Of a stretch of 64,000 nucleotides of DNA, positions 13,645 through 25,011 are shown one piece after another. Source of the DNA: Arachis hypogaea (Eukaryota; Streptophyta; Magnoliopsida; Fabales; Fabaceae); assembly GCF_003086295.3 (NCBI RefSeq), contig NC_092040.1, forward strand, positions 7,068,001-7,132,000, given 5' to 3'. Both the position numbers and the translations under genes were made by a program. The notes beneath the pieces were generated by a model, which saw only the letters and a list, made by a program, of their open reading frames with translations, was not told where the DNA came from and did not search any database. Numbering within the stretch: position 1 is the first letter of the stretch; each line of letters opens with the position of its first letter.

Positions 13645-16600
13645 CAGGAACGGATGTACTCAATATGTAGTGGGGCAACTGCCCCCAGTGAAATTGAAAA
13701 AATTAAACAGTAGATGTTAGTGAAATATCTAATTTGCCCCACTACCCAATTAATTTTGACCCCACGCTCCAAATCACTAACCCTTCTCCTTCTCCCCCTT
13801 TTTAATTTTTTTCCTCTGCTCTAGCCTCCAACCTCTGCTTCCAAACTTCAATCCTCCAGAGTTACTGCCATCAACCGTCTGCCGTCACTCCGCCAGTTTC
13901 TCTGTCGTTGTCCTAGTCAGCTTTTCTCCCGCGTCGGCTCCGTCAGTTTCTCCTTGCATCGCTGCGTGCCCGCATCAGGTTCTGCATTCTGCCGCTGCGT
14001 TCCTTCGGCACTTGCGTTCTTCTTGTTCTTCCTCAGTCTTCACAGCTTCAATCCTCGTCTAGCTCTGTCTTCTTGTTCCTTCGGCGTTAGGTTGACTGTT
14101 TCTGTCTTCTTGTTCTTTCAATGCAGTTTGGTTCTATCTTCAGCAGTTCATGGTGCTGCTGGTTCTGCCGCTGGGTGCTGCACAACTATTTGGTTCTGCC
14201 TCATGGAGTTCAGGGTTCTGCAGTTTAGTCTTGGACTCTTCACTCTTGTGGTCTTGCTTCTTGGTACATTACATACATAATACATTCATAAATCATTGTT
14301 ATTTGTTAATTGGATTTTAGTTAATTACCTCTTGGGTTATGTTTCTGCAGCTCAGTTCTGTCTATGTAATTGCTTTTGATTTTCTTAATCTGTTTGTTAA
14401 TTGTTTTGTGTATTAACTTTTTTTAAGTTAGGAATTTAGGATATTATAGTTATTTAGTTCATTAGTTATTGCTGTTGGAATTTGGAAATCAATTTGAATG
14501 ACACATGTTTGTCAATTTTGTATTTATAATTTTATACTGTATTTTTAAATTTGTATAGAATTGTGAATTATTTATATTAGTCAATTAACTTAGGTTTATA
14601 ATTTTATCCTATTAGTAACGGGAAAATATTTCAAAAGAACGTCATCATTGGAGGTTGGATCCTAAAACAATTTGTCGACCTCTTCTAACAAAAGGATGTT
14701 TTTAGAATTCGAAGTAGAGAGTCTTATAGCAGATCCAGGACAATGACCAAAGATTTTAAGTTATCATCCGAATGACAGAGACAAAGTTAGGTGTGCATAT
14801 TTGCAAAAAGGTCCTTGTCAACCAAGGACTCATGATTTTCCACAAACTGCTTGTGGTTCTTCTTTTTGAAAATTTAATCCAAATTGGTTTGATGACTATG
14901 GCAACTGGTTAGAGTATAGTATATCAAAAGATGCTATTTTTTTGTCTTTGTTGTTATCTTATGAAACCTAAGACTGAAGGTGGTGATGCTTTTGTAACTA
15001 ATGGCTTTTCAAATTAGAAAAAAAAGAGAGACTACAAACTCATGTTAGGATTCATGATAGTGCTCATAATCAAGCTTGGAGAAAATGTGAAGCACTTATA
15101 AAGCCAAAACAACACATTAGTGTTGCTATTGAAAAACAATCTGAGCAAGCTAAAAAAAATTATCAAATTTACTTGACAGCCACAATTGATTGTATCAGAT
15201 TTCTTTTGCGACAAGGATTGGCCTTTCGTAGTAACGATGAGATAGATGATTCTGTTAAACAAAGAAATTTTTTGGAACTTCTAAACTTTCTTGTGCAACA
15301 TAATGAAGAGATTGATCGTGCTTTCAAAAATGTCAGTTTGTTTAAGGTATGTGAACAAAGAAGGACAAGTTAGGGATTTCTTGGTCTTGTTCATGTTTCT
15401 AATACCAATGCTTTATCTCTAAAATTAGCATTGGAGTCATTATTAGAACATATAATTTAAGTTTATCAAGAATACGTGGACAAGGATATGATGGTGCAGG
15501 TAATATGCAAGGAGAATTTAATGGTTTGAAAATTTTGATATTGAAAGAAAATTCTTATGCTTTCTATGTACATTGCTTTGCCCACTAACTTTAGTTAGCT
15601 CTTGTAATGGTTACAAAAATCAAGTTGAAATCGCTTTGCTTTTTAATTTGTTAACTAATTTGTGCAATGTTGTTGGAGCTTTGTGTAAATGAAGAGATAT
15701 GCTTTGTGATAGTCAGATGATTAAGACAGTTGAAGCATTACAAAGTGAAGAAATTTCTAGTGGACGTGGTTTGAATCAAGAAATGGCTTTAAAGAGAGCT
15801 GGGGACACTAGATGGGGTTCACACTATGGAACTATACTTAGATTAATTTTCTTGTTTTCTTTCGTGGTCAATGTTCTTGAATATGTTGAGGAAGATAGAA
15901 ATAATTCAGAACAAAGAGCTGAAGCATGTCATTTATTGAATGTCATTCAATCATTTGAATTCATTTTTAACTTACACTTGATAAAAAATATCTTGAGAGT
16001 TACTAATGAGTTATCTCAAGCGTTACAAAGGAATGATCAAGACATTATAAATGCTATGACATTGGTTAAAGTGTTTAAGCAACAGTTGCAAAATATAAGA
16101 GATGATGGTTGGTCTCTTTTACTTGATGAAGTCTTGTTGTTTTGTGACAAACATAATATTACTGTTCCAAAAATGGATGATATATTTGTGCTACAAAAAA
16201 GATCAAGACACAAAGCTCAAAAGATCTCAAATTTGCATGATTTTCAAGTTGAGATATTCTATCAAGTAGTTGATAGACAACTTCAAGAACTCAACAATCG
16301 TTTTACAGAGGTGAATACTGAATTGCTTTTTTGTATAGCTTGTTTGAATCCAAGACACTCATTTTTTGTGTTTAATAAGGAGAAGTTGATCCAATTAGCT
16401 CAATTCTATCCATTATAATTTTCTTCCACTCAACTTTTGGCACTTGATAGTCAACTTGAGAACTTCATATTAGATGTGCTTTCTGATGATCAATTCTCAA
16501 ACATAAAGGGGATTGGTACTCTTTCTGAGAAATTGGTTGAGACTCGAAAAACTATTGTTTATCTATTAGTGTTTTTTCTTTTGAAGTTAGCTTTAGTTTT

Positions 16601-16965
16601 GCCTGTAGCAACTGCATCAGTTGAAAGGACTTTTTCTGCTATGAATATCATAAAGAGCTGGCTTCGTAATCGTATGGAAGATAAATTTTTAAATGAGTGT
16701 TTAGTCACATATATAGAAAGAGAGATATTTAATTGTATTGATAATGAAAAAATTATTCAATCTTTTCAAAACATAAAACTCAGAAGAATGGAATAATTTT
16801 AAATTATTTGTTATTATTTTAAATTATTATTTTATTATTTTAATTTGTTTGTTAAATAATTTGATGAGTAGTCATATTTTATAATATCATAGTACAATTA
16901 TAAAAATTATTATTATATTATATATATTTTGCCTCCATGGATAAAATTTTCTGGATCCGTCACTG
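13645..16965 (+). mobile_element. ZMYM1-type hAT transposon (hAT-2)
   Basis: A 3321-bp element ending CAGGAACGGATG (left) and, on the other strand, CAGTGACGGATCC (right). It is flanked by an 8-bp duplication: TTGCCTGC (13637-13644) and TCGCCTGC (16966-16973), one transition apart. Subterminal GTGGGGCAA / GGAGGCAAA also match. It holds a near full-length but broken transposase gene. It inserted into the 3' end of PMD copy B. Confidence 0.9.
14640..16796 (+). pseudogene. hAT transposase, TTF-type zinc finger / ZMYM1-like
   Basis: N-terminal pieces read YLQKGPCQPRTHDFP and NWFDDYGNWLEYS (the TTF-type zinc-finger region). Next comes the DUF4371-like core: TIDCIRFLLRQGLAFR and SVKQRNFLELLNFLVQHNEE at 15173-15373. 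A long open stretch at 15699-16418 includes KRAGDTRWGSHYGTILRL and CLNPRHSF. After a stop, the C-terminal hAT dimerisation domain is open at 16437-16796 with LPVATASVERTFSAMNIIKS and LRNRMEDKFLNECLV. At least five stops or frameshifts (for example at 14950, 15374, 15590, 16418) make it non-functional. Confidence 0.9.
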
Positions 16966-17389
16966 TCGCCTGCATTACCTAGGTGACCAGCACCGATGAT
17001 GTTGTTATACTGTTACTCTATGTTATTTCATATGTTGTTAAAGTTGTATTTTGGTAACATTATTTATGTTTGCATGCATCGTTGATGTAACTTGTGCTAT
17101 CTCTGTTATTTAGTTTATGAGACATTTTTTATGTTCTTTGTATATTTTATGTAAATGTGTTACGCTGTTGTATTTTAAATTTAGAATTCAAGTACAATAT
17201 GAACGACATAAAAAAAGAACCTACCATTTGAGTACAAAATAATCAAAGTAAACACATATAATCTAACATTCAGTTTCAAAACAACCAAAGTAAACAAAGA
17301 ATAAAGTGAACAATTAAAGGAACTACACAAACAATAATCACAAATAACAACCAACAAAGTGGCAACACTAAGCTAAGCCTCATCTGTAG

Positions 17390-17692
17390 GTTTGTTTGGA
17401 CATCCTCTCTGGGTATGACCAATTTTTCAGCATAGACCACACCTCTTCTCTTGGCGCTCACCCTCATCCATCTCATTATGAAACCTGGTGAAAATAGGTC
17501 TGCTAGTAGCCTTCCTGCATATGGCTGGATTAGGACGCAGCCGTGTCCCATGCCACTCCGACCAAAGCTTCTTGTCTAGTATTGGTGGATACTTCACCTC
17601 ATACACCTTGAACACAGCCTCCTGCATGTATACCGGATGCACATAAGGACTCCAATAGCTTAAATTATAGTGTATTGCTTTTTCATTAGTCT
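17390..17692 (-). pseudogene. MULE (mudrA-like) transposase C-terminal fragment
   Basis: Minus-strand reading gives EKAIHYNLSYWSPYVHPVYM, then LWSEWHGTRLRPNPAICRKA, NEMDEGERQEKRCGLC and a degenerate zinc knuckle continuing as GHTQRGCPNKPT-like sequence. This is the SWIM-to-CCHC tail of plant Mutator transposases. Upstream coding ends abruptly at LINE sequence near 17693. It faces PMD copy B tail to tail, the arrangement expected if both were cargo of one MULE. Confidence 0.82.
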
Positions 17693-18745
17693 CTACCTAC
17701 AAGAGAGGGTTTATGGAAGGATATTTATCAGTTACAGATTAAAGAGCAGGAGGTGAGAGATAAAACAATCCTCGAACTATCTTTGGAGATTGGGAATGGT
17801 TGAAGTATCCGGTTCTGGGAGGACAATTGGTTACCAGGTGGTGTGTTAAAAGACTCTTTTCCAAGGCTTTTCTCGGTCTCAAACCAAAATAGATCTATTA
17901 TAGGGGATTGTGAGTTTTGGGATGGGTTATAGCGGATATAAAATTTCTAGTGAAGGAGGGAACTATTTCAATGGGAGTTAGAACTAGTTAACTAACTTCA
18001 TGGGGTTCTACAATCAGTCAAATTAACGACTGAGAGAGAGGACCGTCTTGTATGAAATTTTGATAAATCAGGAGATTATTCTACTAATTCATTTGTGCAG
18101 GTTTTGCAGGCGAAAATTCTCCCAAATGATAGTACTAACTACAATTTTACTAGTTCTACATATATGGAGGAGTTTATTACCACCACCCAGATTAAGTTAT
18201 TTACTTTGTTTGTATTAATTGGTAGGGTTAATACTAAGGAGAGATTATGTAGGTTAGACGTTATCGATATGAATGATAATATATGTGTGTTATGTAAAAA
18301 GGATGTTAAAATTGTTTACCACTTGTTTATTGGTTGTGAGTTTACTTGTCAAGTGTGGTGTGCATGATTGATTGCCTATGACAGATTATGGATTATTATA
18401 GGGTCAATTAAACAATATTTTAAGAGTTGGTCAGGAGTGCTTGTAAGAAAGGAAGAAAGGAAAAGGTGGCTAATTGAATTTTTTTATTATCTAGAATATA
18501 TGAATGAAAAGGAATAACAGAATATTCAGGAGATAAGAAACAGGAGTAGCGAATGTTATTGAAAGGTCGTTTATGAGTTACACAGAGTAAAATAATGTTG
18601 AACCTAACGATTGTTCATGACAATACTAAAGATGACTATGAATTAAATTCTTTACTTTTATTTTGTAAGATTTTTATCTGTATGTTATATTTTGTACTTT
18701 TTTGTTTCGCCTTATTGTATTGAGCTCTTTTATTAAAAAAAAATT
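17693..18745 (+). mobile_element. LINE (L1-type) 3' part with zinc-binding RT domain
   Basis: Begins with SLPTREG.LWKDIYQLQIKE, followed by FWEDNWLPGGVLKDSFPRLF and GDCEFWDGL. An open stretch at 18095-18367 (FVQVLQAKILP, LFVLIGRVNTKERL, CVLCKKDVKIVYHLFIGCEF) is the zf-RVT domain with its C-x2-C...H pattern. It ends near 18745 with an A-rich tail after TGAGCTCTTTTATT. The text picks up where the 6519-7383 fragment stops. Confidence 0.85.
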
Positions 18746-19146
18746 TTCAAATAATTTTTTTTAGTTAAAATCAAAGAATTTTCATAAAAAACAAAAAAAA
18801 ATGAGTTAAAAATAGGAGGTTTTAATTCCCAACCGTAATAGAATAAAGGAGTTTAATTCCTCCTCAGGCTCCTCTTCTTCATCTCACTTAAAATTAACAA
18901 AGAAGAAAGACAACTATATTAAATAGGAAAAACCAAACTATTAGAGATAATTTAATTACCTTACCCATGTAAAGAATTTTATATTTCCAAGTAATATAGT
19001 TACTTCATTTAAATAAAAGATTTTATAATTAACAATAACTCAATTGAAACATTTGAATTTACATAATTTAAAATTATATGAAATTTAAAAATACTTCATC
19101 AAATCTCAATCTTAGAAATCTTTGTTAAAAAAAATAAATGAAAAGA

Positions 19147-19214
<68 letters not shown>

Positions 19215-19793
19215 CTAGAAGACTCAACTTTTTCTATAACCTAAAAAGGTTAATAAAATGAAAAGTGAAAAAATAATCACTATTTAATTCAGATAATAAA
19301 ATATACATATGATAAAGTTATAAATTCAATAATAAATAATTTTTTATTTTATCATTTATAATTTTTCTCATTTTAAAAAAATATTTTCTAAATAGAGTCT
19401 TGAAATTGTATATATTAAAATTTTCAAACAAAAAATGTTATAAAATAACTAAATAAATAAATAAAGAAGAAGTAAAATAAAGTATAAAATACTATTATAC
19501 TACTATAAAGATAATATATTAATATTATATTAGTAGTAAGAGAAAAGTAAATAAGTGCTTTATAATAAAAAAAGAGAGAGGGAATATTTTAGTTTTTATT
19601 ATTGCTGTACGTACTATGCTTCAGACCCTCTTTCTATTTATACTTGTACAATGTATTCTTTTTCAAAGCTTCATAAAGCTTAGTCTTTCTTGAGAAATTG
19701 AAATTCTCTATTGAAAAAGTTAACCTGAAGAAAGTCACAATGTCTTAAATGGGCATCCATTCATATATATCACAACAAAAAAACTGAAAAATG
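18746..19793. other. AT-rich spacer
   Basis: No coding similarity seen. Contains a long TA microsatellite and low-complexity AT tracts. Confidence 0.6.
19148..19213. repeat. (TA)33 microsatellite
   Basis: A perfect 66-bp TA run, expected to be length-polymorphic. Confidence 0.97.
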
Positions 19794-21014
19794 GTGTATT
19801 TGGCAAACCCGTTTCAAGAGAAAAAGCACGTTTAAGCTTATCGAAAGTTTCAATTTTTTGTTTGGCTAACTTTTGATTTGGCAAACGCAGAAGTGATTTT
19901 GATGTCAAATCCAAGTTTTGCCAGAAGCAACAATTTCTAGCTTCTGCGTTTCACTAACGGACTTTTAGCCATTTACACTAAACATCTATTTTTTCTTTAC
20001 CAATTTTATCCTTCAACATGTTATTGTATTATTTATGGAATTCTTATTATTTCTCCTTATATGAACTCTCTTTTTCTATTATTTATTATTTTTATTTTTT
20101 GTTAAATTTTTATTTGACATTATACACTCTTATAATTGTGATTTTTGTATATTATATTTATTATTATCTTTTCATAATATGATTTATTGATCACAGGTAA
20201 AATAAATTAAACAAAAAATTAACCATAAATAATAATAATAATAAAAAACTATAGGTACTAAAAAAGAATATTAAAAGAACTAAAAATATACTATATAAAA
20301 TACATCATTAAAAATTTTTAGATTTGTTTCCATCTCTACCAGGATAAATATTTAATTGTATTGTTTTTAGTATTCTTTTGTATAATTATAATTATGGTAT
20401 ATACAATTTTTTATTGTAATTTTTTTATAATATAAATTATGATCCCATTAAAAAAAGATAAATTAAATAAAAGATTAATCATAAGTATTAATAAAATCAT
20501 AAACGATGAATTCCAAAATAATATTAAGAATAAGATTATTGAGAATATTAAAACAAAAATACAACGTAAAAGAATACTAAATTAACATTTTCACGTTAAT
20601 ATTTAAAATTTAAAAAATATAATATATTTGATTAAATACTCTTATTTATATAATTTATATTTCTTATTTTTAATATAAAATATATTTTGTTAATTTTTAT
20701 ATGTTATTTTTTATTTTAATAAATAAATGTTAATTTTATTATAAAATTAATTAATAAAATTATCCAAATATCTAAATTAAAATAACTGGATAATATAAAA
20801 AAATTATTTTAATTGATGTCTATTTTAATAATTTTTCATCTAAAAGTGATTTTGAATAATATAATCAAAACAATATTTATTTTACTATAATTCATTTTGA
20901 TACAAAAATAGCCAAACATAAGTCACTTCAATATAAACTTACTTTTCATCAAAATCAAGTTTGCAAAATTAATTTTATACAAACTCCCATTTACAAACTG
21001 TAATCCAAACACAC
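19794..21014. mobile_element. Fold-back/MITE-like element with GTGTxTTTGG ends
   Basis: The left end GTGTATTTGGCAAACC and the right end read on the minus strand GTGTGTTTGGATTACAG form terminal inverted repeats of about 1.2 kb separation. Subterminal AAGTGATTTTGAT and TTTGGCTA motifs recur in both halves. The match continues outward as CTGAAAA(A)TG on both sides, so the true ends may lie about 10 bp further out. No target duplication was established and no protein is encoded. Confidence 0.65.
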
Positions 21015-21074
21015 ATTTTCAGCAACATTTGTACCAACTAAAGGATTTTCAGCAACATTTGTACCAACTAAAGG
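21015..21074 (+). repeat. Perfect 30-bp tandem duplication
   Basis: ATTTTCAGCAACATTTGTAC followed by CAACTAAAGG occurs twice without mismatch (21015-21044, 21045-21074), abutting the right end of the fold-back element. Confidence 0.97.
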
Positions 21075-21179
21075 ATTTACAATTTTCCTTATAAGGCATT
21101 CAATCACGTGATCTGAAATTTGACTTGATTGGATGATTTGTCTAGTGGTGGGTATGGCAAGCAGACGGCAACTTTATCC

Positions 21180-21180
<1 letters not shown>

Positions 21181-21211
<31 letters not shown>
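21181..21211 (+). repeat. 31-base cytosine homopolymer
   Basis: An uninterrupted C run about 370 bp upstream of the Qng1 start codon. Its true length is uncertain, because such tracts are hard to sequence and assemble. Confidence 0.9.
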
Positions 21212-21212
<1 letters not shown>

Positions 21213-21578
21213 TGACTGCTATGAGTTATGAGTTATGACTCACAAATGCTAACCCAACGAACAAAGCATTTCACCCTTTGAAATATAAGCCCAAACAAAC
21301 GCACATGGAAAATGCCATCCCCCTACTACTAAGGCAGCTGCCCCTACCACACGCACCCACCACCATCACCATCAAAACCCGCGAAACTTCGAACCAGGTA
21401 CGCGCACCACTCCCCTATTTCCCGCGTACCCTATCATATATAACGTAACAGCAACACATTCACATTCACTTTCTGTTTTTTTTTCAAATCGGCTTCGTTT
21501 TAGGGTTCACGTGAAGAGCCTCACCAATACCAAACCTCGCCGCATTGTGCTTCTTCTCATCTTCGGTTTCAACTCTCC

Positions 21579-24450
21579 ATGGAAGACGTTAGGGCAACCA
21601 CTGCCTGGGTCGCCACCCACTCCTCCCACGTTCTCGTCGACTCTGCAGGTTCATTGCTAATCTCCTCCTTTTCTTTCACATGTTCCAGCTTAATGCATTG
21701 TCAGAGAATAACTATTTGTCGTTTTCACTTTTTCAGGGATTGAGAAAGTGGTGAACACCATTGATGACATTCCCAAGGTTGACTGGGATTTCGAAGGGAT
21801 TCATTATTTTGACAACGGCCCACTCACCGTCCAGTACTTGTTTGTTTTGGACTCTCTCAATTTCTGCTTCTGGCCTGGTACCTTCTGTTACTTTCCTTTT
21901 TTGGCAATTTTGTCTTGTATTCAATTTCTTTTCTCTTTCTATATTTCCAGTATTTTTATTAGTGGTACAGAATCAGTAAGTTTATATTCCCTGCAGAACA
22001 TGTTTTCCACTCATGGTAGGTATGAAAATTGATTGTGAATATGGAAGATATGGCAAATTTGGGCTTCAATTTCTGTGTTATTACTTTAGTGTTGGCCTTG
22101 GTTACAGCATTTTGGTGTTATCAAGAGTAATGTTATTTTTGAATCATTGATTTTTTACGAACACACTGCTCACAAACACTTGGGCCCATATATTTTATTT
22201 TCACTTGATTCTTCTCCTTTGGGTGTTGTTTGATGCCCATCGTAAAATTTTTTCCTTGTTTTCAATGGCAGTGGTCCATTTCATAGCGTAGCCACCTCCG
22301 TAAACTGACTCTGCTTCTTTTTAACATATACGGCACCCCACATATTATATTTGTATATCATTAATTAATTATATTGCAATTGTACACTTGTGTAGAATTA
22401 TATGAACAAAAGTCCATAATAAACATGAATAATTTGTTGCAAGCTCTTATGGGACATGAGATGAGCGGAATCTTGAATTCTCCAGTTATTTATTGTTAAA
22501 TGTGGGTGAGAAACTGCCTTATATCATCATATCTTCTTTGTTTTTATTGAAAAAGAATTCTTTTAATAATTTATTTTATAGGTTTGATTAACAAGTTACA
22601 AAAGGAAAGTTTTTATACAAGTTACAAAAGGAAAGTTTTATTGAAAATACAAGGGTTTTTTTTTTCAATACATTTTAAATATATATTGAATACTTTAAAA
22701 ACTTTAAAAAGTTACTATTCTTATCTGCATAACAAGTGCCCTTTTGTTAGCTAATTCCTTAATTTATTTATCTTTGTACTGCACTGCCATATATTCAGTG
22801 ATAATATTCAACGGATTAGTATCCAGTTGGAAGTTGATACCCCAACTCTCAAAGACATGTAGTAGTGAACCATGTTCTAAGATATCAGCATTTGAATTTT
22901 CCACCTGCTTTTAATTGTTATCTGTTTGTTATTTTCCATAGTTTGCTTCTCATCCCACTTATTAAACAGATAAGGATTTGAACTATGATGATTTGGCATC
23001 TGGGCTAAAGGCAGCTCTTCAAAATGATAAATCTGCGTTTGATGCTGACCGCCTGCAGAAGTACACTGGTAAGCATTTTTGTGTAAATGGCAATTCTGTT
23101 AAGGACTTTATCTTTAGTTTAGCTCAAATTTTTATTATCAGTTGAAATTAAGGCTTGTTGAAATCCTAGATTTTGTCATGTCATGTGAAAAATTAAATTT
23201 CAGTTGTTGTCCATGTACAACAATTTTAAGCAAACTCACAGATGCTATGCTAATAATTGCCTTCGACCTACCAGTATTATATGAACAAAGACTTCAAAGT
23301 ATTTTGTTCTTGTCTCCATTGCTGACTACCTGTAAGGGACATGCAACTGCTTTTCAGTTCTAGTATTTTGAAAAAATGAGATATGTGTCTGTGTTGAAGT
23401 CTAGCCTCATTGGTATTTGCTCACTTCCAGTTAGAAAATTGTTTCCCAAAAAAAGCAGTGACAAAATCACTTTGTAACGTTAGGTACACAGCTACGTGAG
23501 CTTTTGAAGTGGCCTAGACCTCTTCCTTTGGAAGATGAACGTGTTCGGTTACTTCACGAGGTAATTTATATTTGTTGTGTTTTCCCCCTCCATCAATCTA
23601 TGGTATAAGCATGTCTTGAAGCTTAATAACCATTGTGTAAACCCTCGCATTGCTAGGTTGGAATTGAATTGGAAAGGAGTTTTGATGGAAAAGCATGTAA
23701 TCTTGTGGACAGATGCGGAAAATCAGCTTTGAATCTTGTTGCTCTTGTTGCGCGCCATTTTCCTGGTACAATAAGCTTCTTTTCCCACGATAACTTTCAT
23801 GGTTCAAGTTCTCAAATACATAATTACTAATTTTTTTGGTTGAAGTTTCTATGGGCTGTGTTGAGTGTAAAAATTGCTTCTTTAACCCCAAATTTGAAAT
23901 GTGCTAGGCTTTAGAGACCATTCAGTATACAAAGGCCGCCAGGTATTCTTGTATAAAAGAGCTCAGATATTTGCGGCAGATTTATGGGGTGCATTTAGGG
24001 GTCAAGGGTATGGTGAATTCAAAGACATCAGCTCTCTAACTATAATGGCAGACTATATCGTCCCGGCGGTGCTGCGGCAACTTGGTGTTCTAAAATATAG
24101 CCCAGCACTTGCCAGTACCATTGATTCTAGTGGAGAAATAGGTCCGGGGACTGAGGAGGAAGTTGAACTCCGGGCTTGCTCTGTACATGCTGTGGAGAAA
24201 ATGAGGGAGCTGATAAGTAAAAAGTTAGGAAGACAGGTGAGTTCTGCTTCTCCCATTCATAACCCATTTCAATTCATGTAATTTAACATTCACAATTGTT
24301 GTTCTTTTCTCCTTCAATTATGTTTCTGACTTAAATATTTGCTCATTTCTATTTCAGGTTCTCAGTGTGGAACTGGACCTTTGGCTCTGGGCCTCTGGTG
24401 TTCAGTGCGCAACCCTGCAGCACCACCGAACACTCTCAATATATTATTGA
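21579..24450 (+). CDS. QNG1: Queuosine salvage protein (queuosine 5'-phosphate N-glycosylase, DUF2419)
   Basis: Releases the queuine base from queuosine 5'-phosphate so that tRNA-guanine transglycosylase can reuse it for wobble-base modification. Plants cannot make queuine themselves. Seven exons: 21579-21648, 21737-21877, 22970-23068, 23484-23560, 23657-23765, 23908-24236, 24358-24450. All have GT/AG borders and phases that join into a 918-bp frame (305 residues, TGA at 24448), close to family length. Recognised blocks: VNTIDDIPKVDWDFEGIHYF; NGPLTVQYLFVLDSLNFCFWP; LNYDDLASGLKAAL; LRELLKWPRPLPLEDERVRL; HFPGFRDHSVYKGRQVFLYK; AADLWGAFRGQGYGEF; ITIMADYIVPAVLRQLGVL-like; and C-terminal ELDLWLWASGVQC. 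No disabling change is visible. The start is the first ATG of the conserved frame, after a GC-rich leader. Confidence 0.93.
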
Positions 24451-25011
24451 GTACTTGATATATGGGTAACTAGTAATGAACAGTTCAGTTGTAAGACCAA
24501 AAACTGACTATGGTTTAGGGTAATGTCTTAAGAATATGTGAATATCTAAATTTTGGAACTAGCTTTTGTAACCTTTGAAGTGCTTGACAATCAATTTACT
24601 TGTGCTTTGTTTTATATAAATGACAGAGAAATATTTAATCAGGTGCCGTCTAAATTATGAACTGTTATTGTTTTGAATTTTAAGACTTTAAACAGGGTGG
24701 TTTTGAACAAGAAGGAATGGCAATGTTAGTGCTTGCTAATTGATGTTTGATTTTTGGTAAATTTGGCTGTTCTTAGCATTGGTGTTCTTTGAAGATTCAT
24801 CAGATGCCTTTGCTTTTTGTTGAATGTTGAATCAAATCATTGTTAAGCTTGCATAAACGACTTTGCTTATGGAATTGCTTTTTACTTTTTGAAATTGTAG
24901 GAATTGAGTAAAATATACACCCTTATGAGGCCGAAGTCGAGTAGCAAATTTTATATTTTTCTCTGAAGATATATGGCCGTCACTTCACTTTTTTGTCCTT
25001 TGGTCATTGCT
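24451..25011. other. 3' UTR and spacer after Qng1
   Basis: Presumed 3' UTR of the queuosine salvage gene followed by AT-rich spacer. Nothing coding recognised up to the LINE tail. Confidence 0.55.

Larger units (their letters stand above)
7384..17692. mobile_element. ~10 kb composite block (PMD copy B plus MULE transposase remnant) inside the LINE
   Basis: The left border region (from about 7390: AAATAAATAAGAAATAATTT...) matches the sequence preceding PMD copy A at 4059. The block holds PMD copy B on the plus strand and a mudrA-like transposase fragment on the minus strand, in convergent order as in MULEs that carry a second gene. The right border falls inside the transposase coding sequence, so the element is truncated there and no terminal repeat is visible. 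About 50 bp of LINE is missing at the split. Three younger insertions (7601-9705, 11727-12677, 13645-16965) account for about 6.4 kb. Calling it a single MULE-derived insertion is inference. Confidence 0.6.
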
